Notes under the pieces: model-generated
Told to the model about the DNA's origin: nothing
The model's database searches: none
What the model saw: the letters and a program-made list of their open reading frames with translations, nothing else
Position numbers and translations under genes: made by a program
Shown: in pieces, positions 50,500 through 58,619 of the stretch
Layout of the letters: each line of letters begins with the position of its first letter
How positions within the stretch are numbered: the first letter of the stretch is position 1
NCBI RefSeq assembly: GCF_000204195.1
Contig: NZ_AFBG01000022.1
Location: 124,001-188,000, forward strand
Reading direction: 5' to 3'
Source of the DNA: Acidovorax radicis N35
GTDB lineage: Bacteria; Pseudomonadota; Gammaproteobacteria; Burkholderiales; Burkholderiaceae_C
DNA length: 64,000 nt

Positions 50500-51498
50500 A
50501 TGAGCACCCCGCGCGCCAATATCGAGGTGCTGCCGCGCAGCGTGCAGTTTTCCCTGGCACTGGGGCTGGCGGCGCTGCTGCTGTTCCCGGTGGTCGGCAG
50601 CGACTTCTACGTGCAGATGGTCACACGCATGATGATCATGGCCATCTTCGCGATGAGCCTCGATCTGCTGCAGGGCGTGACCGGCCTGGTGTCGCTGGGC
50701 CATGCCGCCTACTTTGGCGTGGCGGGCTATGCGCTGGCCTTTCTCACGCCCGCCGATACGCCGGTGAGCCTGTGGTGGTCGCTGCCCCTGGCGGTGGTGG
50801 GCGCCGGACTGGTGGCCCTGATCATCGGTTTCTTCGTGGTGCGCACGCACGGCATCTACTTCATCATGGTCACCATGGCGTTCGCACAGATGGTGTTCTA
50901 TCTGTTCTTCGACAACAAGGTGCTGGGCGGCTCGGACGGCCTGTACATCAACTTCCGGCCCGACGCCTCCATCTTCGGCTGGCTGCCGTTCGACCTGGAA
51001 GGCCGCAAGACCTTCTACTACTTCACGCTTGCGCTGGTAGTGATCGTCTATGTGCTGCTGCGCCGCCTGCTCTGGAGCCCGCTGGGCCGCGCACTGTCAG
51101 GCATCCGCATCAACGAGCACCGGATGCGCGCCATGGGCTTTGGCACACGCGGCTACAAGCTCACCGCCTTCACCGTGGCGGGTGCGCTCGCGGGGCTGGC
51201 GGGCTACCTGTGGGGGGCGCAGACGGGCTATGTGAACCCGGAGCTGATGGGCTTTCACATGAGCGCCCACGCCATCATGATGATCATCCTGGGCGGCATG
51301 GGCAATTTTGCCGGGGCCATCGTGGGCGCCTTTGCCTTCGAGTATCTGTTGCATGTATTCAAGGACATCACCAAACACTGGCAACTGCTGATGGGCAGCT
51401 TCATCGTGCTGGTGGTGGTGGCCGCGCCGCGCGGGCTGCTGGGCATGCTGGGGCAGCGCCGGGCCGCCAAGGCGCAGGAGGACCCACACCATGGCTGA
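50500..51498 (+). CDS. livM: ABC permease (LivM-like), second system
   Basis: A 332-residue permease with the usual nine or so hydrophobic segments, SLDLLQGVTGLVSLGHAAYFGVAGYAL near residue 50 and the typical ATP-protein contact loop HAIMMIILGGMGNFAGAIVGAFAFEYLLH near 260. It ends with a basic tail and overlaps livG by eight bases, ensuring coupled translation. Confidence 0.93.
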   Translation: MSTPRANIEVLPRSVQFSLALGLAALLLFPVVGSDFYVQMVTRMMIMAIFAMSLDLLQGVTGLVSLGHAAYFGVAGYALAFLTPADTPVSLWWSLPLAVVGAGLVALIIGFFVVRTHGIYFIMVTMAFAQMVFYLFFDNKVLGGSDGLYINFRPDASIFGWLPFDLEGRKTFYYFTLALVVIVYVLLRRLLWSPLGRALSGIRINEHRMRAMGFGTRGYKLTAFTVAGALAGLAGYLWGAQTGYVNPELMGFHMSAHAIMMIILGGMGNFAGAIVGAFAFEYLLHVFKDITKHWQLLMGSFIVLVVVAAPRGLLGMLGQRRAAKAQEDPHHG

Positions 51499-52264
51499 CG
51501 CCCTGCTCTCGGCCCGCCAGCTCACCAAACGCTTCGGAGGCCTGGCCGCCGTCAACGGCGTATCGCTGGACCTGTGGCGTGGTCAGATCCATGCCGTGAT
51601 CGGCCCCAACGGCGCGGGCAAGTCCACGCTTACCAACCTGCTATCGGGCGACCTTCCACCCAGTTCGGGGCAGGTGCAGCTTGGGAGCTCCGACGTGACC
51701 GGCTGGGCACCCGAACGCATCTCGCGCCAGGGACTGGGCCGCAGCTACCAGAAGACCAACATCTTCTTGCCGCTTACCGTGCATGAAAACGTGCGCCTGG
51801 CCGCGCAGTCCCGAGACCCACAGCAGCCCTGGAACCCGCTGCGCTGGTGGAAGGACACGCGTGCAAACACTATCAAAAACAGAGCTACCAACGCAAGACT
51901 GGAAAGCGCTATCGAGCTTTCCGGCTTGAAAGACCGGCGCACAGCCATTGCCGGCGCCATGAGCCACGGCGAGCAGCGCCAGCTCGAAATTGCGATGACC
52001 CTGGCCACCGAGCCGCAGGTGTTGCTGCTCGACGAGCCGCTGGCCGGCATGGGCGTGGCTGAGGCGGAACGCATGGTGGAGCTGCTGCAGCGCCTCAAGC
52101 CCGCCCACGCCATCATGCTGGTGGAGCACGACATGGACGCCGTGTTTGCACTGGCCGACCACCTCACCGTGATGGTCAATGGTGAAGTGATCGCCCATGG
52201 CACACCGCCCGAGGTGCGCGCCGACGCCACGGTGCAAGCCGCCTACCTGGGGGAGGATCACTGA
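51491..52264 (+). CDS. livG: ABC ATPase (LivG-like), second system, with repeat-derived insert
   Basis: A 257-residue ATPase with Walker A GPNGAGKST (about 35-43), signature MSHGEQRQLEIA, Walker B QVLLLDEPLAGMG and switch histidine (LVEHDMD). Residues about 126-147 (NTIKNRATNARLESAIELSGLK) are encoded by a degraded copy of the dispersed repeat. They sit in the helical-subdomain linker before the signature motif, where LivG sequences vary in length. The protein otherwise looks complete. Next to livF with a one-base gap. Confidence 0.92.
   Translation: MADALLSARQLTKRFGGLAAVNGVSLDLWRGQIHAVIGPNGAGKSTLTNLLSGDLPPSSGQVQLGSSDVTGWAPERISRQGLGRSYQKTNIFLPLTVHENVRLAAQSRDPQQPWNPLRWWKDTRANTIKNRATNARLESAIELSGLKDRRTAIAGAMSHGEQRQLEIAMTLATEPQVLLLDEPLAGMGVAEAERMVELLQRLKPAHAIMLVEHDMDAVFALADHLTVMVNGEVIAHGTPPEVRADATVQAAYLGEDH
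51868..51931 (+). repeat. Dispersed repeat, copy E, translated in frame inside livG (degraded)
   Basis: CTATCA, CAGAGCTA, CGC and AAAGCGCTA occur at the same spacing as in copy D (41568), without gaps, but the intervening bases have drifted. The tail TTTCCGGCTTGAAA is closer to other family forms. The copy keeps the livG frame open. This is the weakest of the six copies. Confidence 0.55.
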
Positions 52265-52265
52265 G

Positions 52266-52979
52266 ATGAGCACTCCATGGATTGATGCCCGTGGCATCCA
52301 CACTTTCTACGGCAGCAGCCACATCCTGCATGGCGTGGACTTTACGGTGGGCCAGGGGGAAACCATCGGCCTCATGGGCCGCAACGGCATGGGCAAGAGC
52401 ACCTTGCTCAAGTCGCTCATGGGGCTCGTCAAGCCGCGCTCGGGCAGCGTGACGGTGTCAGGCCGCAACATGACCGGCAAGCCTCCGTTCGAGGTCGCCC
52501 GGTTGGGCATCGCCTACGTGCCCGAAGGCCGCGGCATCTTCGGCAACCTCAGCGTGGTCGAGAACCTGCAGATGGCGGCGCGCGCAGGTACACGTGGCCA
52601 GCGCGACTGGACCTATGACCGGGTGCTGGAGACATTTCCGCGCCTGAAGGAACGCCTGGGCCACGGCGGCCAGCAACTGAGCGGCGGCGAGCAGCAGATG
52701 CTGACCATTGGCCGTGCGCTGATGACCAACCCGGATGTGCTCATCCTCGACGAAGCGACCGAGGGCCTGGCCCCGCTGATCGCCCGCGAGATATGGCGCA
52801 TCTGCAGCCTCATCAAGGACAGTGGCATCAGCAGCGTGATCGTGGACAAGAACTGGAAACACGTCACGCAGATCACCGACCGCAACATCATCCTGGTCAA
52901 GGGCCAAGTGGTGTTCGAGGGCAGTTCGGACGCGCTGCACGCGCAGCCACAGCTGCTGGACCAGTACCTCGGGGTATGA
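52266..52979 (+). CDS. livF: ABC ATPase (LivF-like), second system
   Basis: A 237-residue ATPase with a standard Walker A (GRNGMGKST, about 39-47), LSGGEQQM signature and VLILDEATEGLAPLI Walker B. Where LivF proteins have VEQN, this one has VDKN (VIVDKNWKHV), so the usual glutamate of the region is aspartate. It is the last gene of the second liv operon. The start at 52266 leaves one base after the livG stop codon. A GTG-started psd gene follows 63 bases later. Confidence 0.93.
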   Translation: MSTPWIDARGIHTFYGSSHILHGVDFTVGQGETIGLMGRNGMGKSTLLKSLMGLVKPRSGSVTVSGRNMTGKPPFEVARLGIAYVPEGRGIFGNLSVVENLQMAARAGTRGQRDWTYDRVLETFPRLKERLGHGGQQLSGGEQQMLTIGRALMTNPDVLILDEATEGLAPLIAREIWRICSLIKDSGISSVIVDKNWKHVTQITDRNIILVKGQVVFEGSSDALHAQPQLLDQYLGV

Positions 52980-53042
52980 AGCATGCGGGTGACGGTGCCC
53001 CGCCGATAGAATCGTTCGCTTTCGTCTTCGAGGGGTTCGCCC

Positions 53043-53894
53043 GTGTCTGATCGCCTGGCAGTTCTGCCGCAATACCTCATGCCCAAGCAGGCACTGACCA
53101 CCCTGGCTGGCAAATTTGCGTCGGCCCGGTTGGGCAGCCTGACCACCTCGGTGATCCGCCGTTTTGTGGCCCGCTACAACGTCAACATGGCCGAGGCGGC
53201 CAATCCCGACATCACCAGCTACGCATCGTTCAACGACTTCTTCACCAGGGCGTTGAGGCCAGGAGCTCGCCCGCTGGCCACGGCAGACCTGATCTGCCCG
53301 GTGGATGGCGCCATCAGCCAGTTGGGCCCCATCGCCAAGGACCAGGTCTTCCAGGCCAAGGGCCACACCTATTCCACCACCGCCCTGGTGGGTGGAGATG
53401 CGGCAGCGGCAGCCCGTTTTGACAACGGCCACTTCGCCACGCTGTACCTGAGCCCGCGCGACTACCACCGCATTCACATGCCGTGCGCGGGCGAGTTGAC
53501 GCGCATGGTGCATGTGCCCGGCGATCTGTTTTCGGTCAACCCGACTACGGCGCGTGGCGTGCCGGGTCTGTTTGCGCGCAATGAGCGCGTGGTGTGCTTT
53601 TTTGAATCGGCCCAGGGCCCGTTCGTACTGGTGCTGGTGGGCGCCACCATTGTGGGCAGCATGGCCACAGTGTGGCATGGCCAGGTGAATCCGCCCCGCA
53701 CGGGCACGCTGCGGCAGTGGGACTACGCCAAGGGGCAGGTGAGCCTGCGGCAGGGCGAAGAAATGGGACGCTTCCTGCTGGGCTCGACGGTGGTCATGCT
53801 GTTCCCGGCGGGGCCGCTGCAGTTCAACCCGCAGTGGGCACCCACAAGGCCCATCCAGCTGGGCGAGGCCATGGCGCAGCACACGGCGAGGTGA
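53043..53894 (+). CDS. psd: Phosphatidylserine decarboxylase proenzyme
   Basis: A 283-residue membrane-associated enzyme that makes phosphatidylethanolamine. The self-cleavage site LGST is present (FLLGSTVVM, serine at about residue 241, the future pyruvoyl group), and the Asp and His of the charge-relay site are in CPVDGAI and DYHRIHMP. The start is GTG at 53043 with GAGGGG eight bases upstream. The remaining gap to livF holds no clear promoter, so psd could be read through from the liv operon or have its own weak promoter. Confidence 0.95.
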   Translation: MSDRLAVLPQYLMPKQALTTLAGKFASARLGSLTTSVIRRFVARYNVNMAEAANPDITSYASFNDFFTRALRPGARPLATADLICPVDGAISQLGPIAKDQVFQAKGHTYSTTALVGGDAAAAARFDNGHFATLYLSPRDYHRIHMPCAGELTRMVHVPGDLFSVNPTTARGVPGLFARNERVVCFFESAQGPFVLVLVGATIVGSMATVWHGQVNPPRTGTLRQWDYAKGQVSLRQGEEMGRFLLGSTVVMLFPAGPLQFNPQWAPTRPIQLGEAMAQHTAR

Positions 53895-53930
53895 AGATTC
53901 AGCACACCGTGGTGCGGCGGATTTCTGCTG

Positions 53931-54140
53931 TCAGAACCTGTCGGGAACGCGTGTGAGGTGAAAAGCCGTGGGCTCCACCTGGAGGGAGTCCGGGTGCACG
54001 GGCGAATCCAGGCCCACCAAGTAGATCATGAGCGCATTGCGGCGCACCACCACATGGCTGACCGTCTCGCGCCGTTGCCCCCATTGCACGGAGGCACCGG
54101 GCTTGAAAAGGGGCATGTAGTAATAAGCCGCTGGGTCCAT
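53931..54140 (-). CDS. Conserved-looking small hypothetical protein
   Basis: A 69-residue protein beginning MDPAAYYYMPLFKPGASVQWG and followed by VVVRRNALMIYLVG, with an AGGAG site upstream. The sequence looks structured (alternating hydrophobic residues), without signal peptide or membrane segment. It overlaps no other gene. I do not recognise a named family. The codon use is like that of the neighbours. Confidence 0.55.
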   Translation of the reverse strand: MDPAAYYYMPLFKPGASVQWGQRRETVSHVVVRRNALMIYLVGLDSPVHPDSLQVEPTAFHLTRVPDRF

Positions 54141-54316
54141 GGGGCTGCGGCTCCTTCCGCATTGGCTGGCAGGGTGGGGCTGAAAACAAGAAGCGCCCGC
54201 CCGACGATCCCGTGGAGGGACCGCTCAATCCATACTAGCATCAAAGCTTGGCCGCACTGGACCGGCCGCTACAAAAAATTGAGCAATATCAACATCCCCA
54301 TGGCACGCGCGATGAA

Positions 54317-55138
54317 TCACCGCGCACCATGTGAAGCCGCAAAAGCGAGCACGGCCCGCAGCATGCGCTCCAGGTGCGGCTGCACGCGCGCCGCCACCTC
54401 GGGCAGGTAGTCAAACGGCAAGACTTCCTGCATGTAACTGCACTGCGTCATCTCCAGCTGGATCGCGTGTACGCCCTGCCCCGGCTGGCCATAGTGGCGC
54501 GTGATGTGCCCACCCTTGAAGCGGCCATTGAGCACGGCGGTATAGCCACTGGCTTCCTTTGCAATGGACAGCAGCTGCTGTGCCAGTGCGGGGTCGCAGC
54601 TTTCACCATTGGCCGAGCCCAGGTTCAGGTCCGGCAGCTTGCCTTCAAAAAAGCGGGGCAACACCGAGCGGATCGAATGGGCGTCCCACAACACCGCCAC
54701 ACCGTGTTGGGCGCGGATGCGATCCAACTCGGTACGCAGTTGCGCGTGGTACGGCACCCAGACTGCATCACGCCGCGCAGCAACTTCTGCGTCATCGGGC
54801 ACATCACCGTTGGCATAGATGGGCGTGTCGTCAAAGGTGTCGACCGGGCACAGGCCGGTGACGCTCTGGCCGGGGTACAGGCTGGCGCCGTCGGGCGGAC
54901 GGTTCAGATCGACCACATAACGCGAGTGCGTGGCCACCAGGATGGACGCGCCCAGGTCCTTGGCAAACCCATACAGCCGGTCCATGTGCCAGTCGGTGTC
55001 GGGCACATGGCGGGCATCCTCGGTAAATCGCGCTGCCAGCGCCGGGGGCACATAGGTGCCGGCATGGGGCATGGAGATCAGCAGCGGCTGCGTGCCTTGG
55101 TGAAAGACAAACGGGGGCGGTATATTTTTTTCGGTCAT
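54317..55138 (-). CDS. hutG: N-formylglutamate deformylase
   Basis: A 273-residue hydrolase of the HutG/N-formylglutamate amidohydrolase family: ISMPHAGTYVPPALA near residue 20, ATHSRYVVDLNRPPDG near 70 and AVLWDAHSIRSVLP near 145, which carry the family Arg, Asp and His residues. It splits N-formylglutamate into glutamate and formate, the last step of the five-step histidine pathway. Start ATG at 55138. It is the last gene of the hut unit, 29 bases behind hutF. Confidence 0.93.
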   Translation of the reverse strand: MTEKNIPPPFVFHQGTQPLLISMPHAGTYVPPALAARFTEDARHVPDTDWHMDRLYGFAKDLGASILVATHSRYVVDLNRPPDGASLYPGQSVTGLCPVDTFDDTPIYANGDVPDDAEVAARRDAVWVPYHAQLRTELDRIRAQHGVAVLWDAHSIRSVLPRFFEGKLPDLNLGSANGESCDPALAQQLLSIAKEASGYTAVLNGRFKGGHITRHYGQPGQGVHAIQLEMTQCSYMQEVLPFDYLPEVAARVQPHLERMLRAVLAFAASHGAR

Positions 55139-55167
55139 GGCGGGTTCAGAAATAAGACAAAGACAGC

Positions 55168-56565
55168 TCAGTCCGGCGCGATGGTGGCCGTCCGGGCAGC
55201 CACAAAGGCATTGGCGGCGGATTCGTGAAGCGTGTGCTGGCCGTCGGACACGCGGCGCACGCCGGCCACCCACAGGCTGTCGATGGCCGAGGTGCGATGG
55301 CTGCCGAACACATGGGCCGACAACATGCTGTGCGCGGGCAGGTCGCGCAGCGCCACATGCTGCGCGTCCAACACCACCAGATCGGCCTGCTGGCCCACGG
55401 CAAGTCCCTTGACGGCGCGGCCCGAAGCCTGCGCACCACCGGCCACAGCCTGCAGCGTCATAGCGGTCGCCACCTCGGCCTGGGTGCTGCTGGCCAGCAC
55501 GTTGCGCTGGCGGCGCGACAGGCGCTGGCCGTACTCGAGCATCAGCAGCTCTTCGGCCGCATTCACGCAGGCGTGGCTGTCCGAGCCCACGCCCCAGCGG
55601 CCGCCATGTTTTAGCCACAGTGGCATGTCGAAGATGCCATCGCCCAAATTGGCTTCGGTCGTGGGGCAGATGCCCGCCACGGCGCCCGAGCGCGCGGCGG
55701 CTGCGTATTCATCCACCGTCATGTGCGTGGCATGCACCAGGCACCAGCGTGCGTCCACCGGGGCGTGGTCGAGCAGCCACTGCACGGGGCGCTGGCCGCT
55801 CCAGGAGATGCAGTCGTCGACCTCCTGCGTCTGCTCGGCGATATGGATGTGGATGGGCGCCTGCGGGTTCAGGGCGGTGAGGCCCTGCACGGCGGCACGC
55901 AGGCTGTCCGGCGGCACGGCGCGCAGCGAGTGCGGCGCCAGGCCCAGACCGGCCCCTTGCGCTTGCGCAGCGGGCGCGAGGCGCTCCAACAAGGAGAGCA
56001 TGTTGTCCGTGCTGCGGATGAAGCGGGCCTGGTCCACCCGCGGCGGCTTGGCGCCAAAGCCGCTGGTCTGGTACAGCACCGGCAGCAGCGTGATGCCGAT
56101 GCCCGCGTTGCGCGCCGCGCGCAGCAGGGCCAGCGACAGAGTGGCGTCGTCGGCATACGGCGTGCCGCCCTGATCGTGGTGCACGTAGTGGAACTCGCAC
56201 ACCGAGGTGTAGCCCGCCTCCAGCATCTCCACATAGAGCCAGGTGGCGATGGCCTCCAGCGACTCGGGCGTGATGCGGGCGGCAAAGCGGTACATCAGGT
56301 TGCGCCAGCTCCAGAAGCTGTCCTGGCTTTCGCCGCGGTATTCCGTCAGCCCCGCGAACGCACGCTGGAACGCATGCGAATGCAGGTTGGGCATGCCCGG
56401 GATCACCGGGCCCGCAGCCACCGGCGTGCCCGCGGGCGCGGCAGCATCTGCGGCCACGCTGGTGAAGCGCCCTGCCCCATCCCACTGCAACAGCACGTTG
56501 CGCGCCCAGCCGGTGGGCAGCAGCGCATCGGCGGCGAAAAGGCTGTGCGGTGCGTCAAGCGCCAT
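55168..56565 (-). CDS. hutF: Formimidoylglutamate deiminase
   Basis: A 465-residue amidohydrolase-superfamily enzyme. The metal motif HxH is in [12 protein letters not shown] near residues 60-70, HIAEQ near 245, LVHATHM near 278 and the [14 protein letters not shown] aspartate near 327. It removes ammonia from N-formimino-glutamate to give N-formylglutamate, so this organism uses the HutF-HutG route instead of the direct HutG formiminoglutamase. Its start overlaps hutI by 11 bases. Confidence 0.94.
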   Translation of the reverse strand: MALDAPHSLFAADALLPTGWARNVLLQWDGAGRFTSVAADAAAPAGTPVAAGPVIPGMPNLHSHAFQRAFAGLTEYRGESQDSFWSWRNLMYRFAARITPESLEAIATWLYVEMLEAGYTSVCEFHYVHHDQGGTPYADDATLSLALLRAARNAGIGITLLPVLYQTSGFGAKPPRVDQARFIRSTDNMLSLLERLAPAAQAQGAGLGLAPHSLRAVPPDSLRAAVQGLTALNPQAPIHIHIAEQTQEVDDCISWSGQRPVQWLLDHAPVDARWCLVHATHMTVDEYAAAARSGAVAGICPTTEANLGDGIFDMPLWLKHGGRWGVGSDSHACVNAAEELLMLEYGQRLSRRQRNVLASSTQAEVATAMTLQAVAGGAQASGRAVKGLAVGQQADLVVLDAQHVALRDLPAHSMLSAHVFGSHRTSAIDSLWVAGVRRVSDGQHTLHESAANAFVAARTATIAPD

Positions 56566-57913
56566 GGGGTGTCTCCTGATGCGTGTGAATGCCCAGGCCG
56601 TCGGCCGCCACGCGCCCCTGCCGCACGACGGTGCAGGCGGGCTTGTGGCCGTACCAGTAGGCCAGCTCGGCAGCGTCGGCCAGCGGCCACAGCACGAAGT
56701 GGGCAGGCCGGCCGGCGGCGATGAGGCCGTGCGTGTCCTGCAGCCCCAGCGCGCGCGCGGCGTGCGTGGTGATGCCGGCCAGGGCCTCGGGCACCGTCAG
56801 GCGAAACAGCGTGCACGCCATGTTGGCCATGAGCAACAGACTGAGCGCGGGGGATGTGCCGGGGTTGTGGTCGGTGGACACCGCCATGGGCACGCCGGCT
56901 TCCCGCAGCTGCGCGATGGGCGGCAGGTGCGTGTCGCGCAGCGTGTAGTAGGCGCCGGGCAGCAGCACGGCCACGGTGCCGGCGGCCTTCATGGCGGCGA
57001 TGCCGTCCTGCGACAGGTGCTCGATGTGGTCGCACGACAGCGCGCCGTAGCGCGCGGCCAGGGCCGCGCCGCCCATGTCGGAGAGTTGCTCGGCATGCAG
57101 TTTGACGGGGATGCCGAGCTTTTGCGCAGCCTGGAACACCTGCTCCGTTTCGGCCAGCGTGAAGGCGATGCGTTCGCAGAACACATCCACCGCATCGACC
57201 AGGCCTTCCGCCGCGAGCGCGGGCAGCATCTCATTGCAGACCAGGTCGGTGTAGTCGCCACTGCGGCCTGCGTATTCGGGCGGCAGGGCATGCGCGCCGA
57301 GGAAGGTGGTGCGCACCGTGACGCCGAATGCAGCGCCCAGGCGGCGGGCCACGCGCAGTTGCTTGCGCTCATGCTCCAGCGCCAGGCCGTAGCCGGACTT
57401 GATCTCGATGGCGCAGACGCCTTCGTCGAGCAGGGCTTGCAGGCGGGGTGCTGCGAGGGCGAAGAGTTCGTCTTCGGACGCCTCGCGCGTGGCCTTGACG
57501 GACGACACGATGCCACCGCCGGCCTTGGCCACTTCTTCGTATGTGGCGCCCGCCAGTCGCATGGCGAATTCGTTGGCCCGCTGGCCGCCATAGACCAGGT
57601 GGGTGTGGCAGTCCACGAGGCCGGGCGTGGCCAGGGCGCCCTGTGCGTTCCAACGGCGCAGAGCCTGGTAGTCGGCAGGCAGCTGTGCTTCGGGCCCCAC
57701 CCAGGCCATGCTGCCACCCTGCACCACCACGCAGATAGGCTCTCCCTCGGACACGGGCACGTCGGCCACGGCAAGGCCTGGCACGGGCTTCAGGTTCACC
57801 CATATGCCATCAGCGCTGCGAGGGCTGTCGAAGCTGTTGGCGCTGTTGGTGCTGCCGGGGAGCGGCGCACGGGTGTGTGGAGGTTGCATGTCTTTGTCTA
57901 CCGAAGAAATCAT
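56555..57913 (-). CDS. hutI: Imidazolonepropionase
   Basis: A 452-residue amidohydrolase (from ATG 57913). The HxH metal ligands are in [18 protein letters not shown] near residue 100, the substrate loop reads [14 protein letters not shown], and [12 protein letters not shown] near 270 and [10 protein letters not shown] near 345 carry the other ligands. It opens the ring of imidazolone-5-propionate to formiminoglutamate. The N-terminal 35 residues are Pro/Ser-rich and uncertain: ATG 57889 is also possible, and neither has a clear ribosome site. The 5' boundary lies at a dispersed repeat. Confidence 0.93.
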   Translation of the reverse strand: MISSVDKDMQPPHTRAPLPGSTNSANSFDSPRSADGIWVNLKPVPGLAVADVPVSEGEPICVVVQGGSMAWVGPEAQLPADYQALRRWNAQGALATPGLVDCHTHLVYGGQRANEFAMRLAGATYEEVAKAGGGIVSSVKATREASEDELFALAAPRLQALLDEGVCAIEIKSGYGLALEHERKQLRVARRLGAAFGVTVRTTFLGAHALPPEYAGRSGDYTDLVCNEMLPALAAEGLVDAVDVFCERIAFTLAETEQVFQAAQKLGIPVKLHAEQLSDMGGAALAARYGALSCDHIEHLSQDGIAAMKAAGTVAVLLPGAYYTLRDTHLPPIAQLREAGVPMAVSTDHNPGTSPALSLLLMANMACTLFRLTVPEALAGITTHAARALGLQDTHGLIAAGRPAHFVLWPLADAAELAYWYGHKPACTVVRQGRVAADGLGIHTHQETPHGA

Positions 57914-57923
57914 GGGCGTCAAT

Positions 57924-57983
57924 TGCTACAAAATAAATAGCAACTAGCGCTTGTCCATCAAGCGCCAGGGGCTATTTTTATTC
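57924..57983 (+). repeat. Dispersed repeat, copy F, contributing a stop codon
   Basis: TGCTACAAAATAAATAGCAA, the inverted core GCGCTTGTCCATCAAGCGCC and GGGGCTATTTTTA. It fills the gap between hutI (start 57913) and hutD, and its right part supplies the TAA of hutD (57978-57980, minus strand). Confidence 0.8.
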
Positions 57984-58619
57984 GTATTTTTCGCCGGAGC
58001 TGTGCTCCAGCGCTATCCACACCAAGGCGGGGGCGCCGGCCGCGCTGCCGGCGTGCACGGGCGCAAGGAGCCCTTGCACCGACCCCGCTTCGCCAGCCCA
58101 CCAGAAGCCCTGCCCGGACCGCAGTACGCGGTGATTGCCGCCCTGCGCGTCCAACCATTGCCAGTCGCCGTGCAGCGCCATGCAAAAGCCAGCGGCAGCG
58201 CCCCCAAGCGCCTGGTCATCACCGACCACCCGCAGCGCGCCCTGCCATACGCCGCGGCGCAGCATGAGGTTGAAATCCTTGGACGTGCCCCCCAGCATGG
58301 CGCCGTCCACCGCGTCGTCGCCCGAGAAAGCAAACGGCTGCCAGCGCTGGTCCAGCCGGTGCTCCCAGCCAGGGCTGCGCAAGTGCAGGCCGTCGCCGCC
58401 CAGCAGCATGATCTGGCGGTCAATGCCCGGGAACACGGAGAACGGACCGGGCCAGTCCACCGTGGCCAGGCTCACGCGCCACTCAAAGCCGTTCATGTCC
58501 GCACCGGGGGGCCAGCAGGCCAGCTCCTGCGTGCTGCCACCGCCGTTCTTCCAGGGCGTACTCGGAGTAGTGGCCAGGTCAAAGAAGTTCATCACCATCG
58601 TTGTTGTCGTGTTCATCAT
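57978..58619 (-). CDS. hutD: HutD-family protein
   Basis: A 213-residue beta-rich protein of the HutD (Ves) family, with GFEWRVSLATVDWPGPFSVFPGIDRQIMLLGG (residues about 43-74) as its hallmark. It is a cupin-like protein found with hut genes in many proteobacteria; a protective role limiting formimino-intermediate build-up has been proposed, but its biochemistry is not settled. The first codon overlaps the stop codon of the dioxygenase gene (ATGA). The last residues and stop codon come from the dispersed repeat. Confidence 0.88.
   Translation of the reverse strand: MMNTTTTMVMNFFDLATTPSTPWKNGGGSTQELACWPPGADMNGFEWRVSLATVDWPGPFSVFPGIDRQIMLLGGDGLHLRSPGWEHRLDQRWQPFAFSGDDAVDGAMLGGTSKDFNLMLRRGVWQGALRVVGDDQALGGAAAGFCMALHGDWQWLDAQGGNHRVLRSGQGFWWAGEAGSVQGLLAPVHAGSAAGAPALVWIALEHSSGEKYE

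Noticed and set aside
53899-54228. A 109-codon frame overlapping the small gene at 53931-54140
   Set aside because: It is in another frame on the same strand with a Pro/Gly/Arg-biased sequence; the 69-residue frame has the better ribosome site and a structured-looking sequence.
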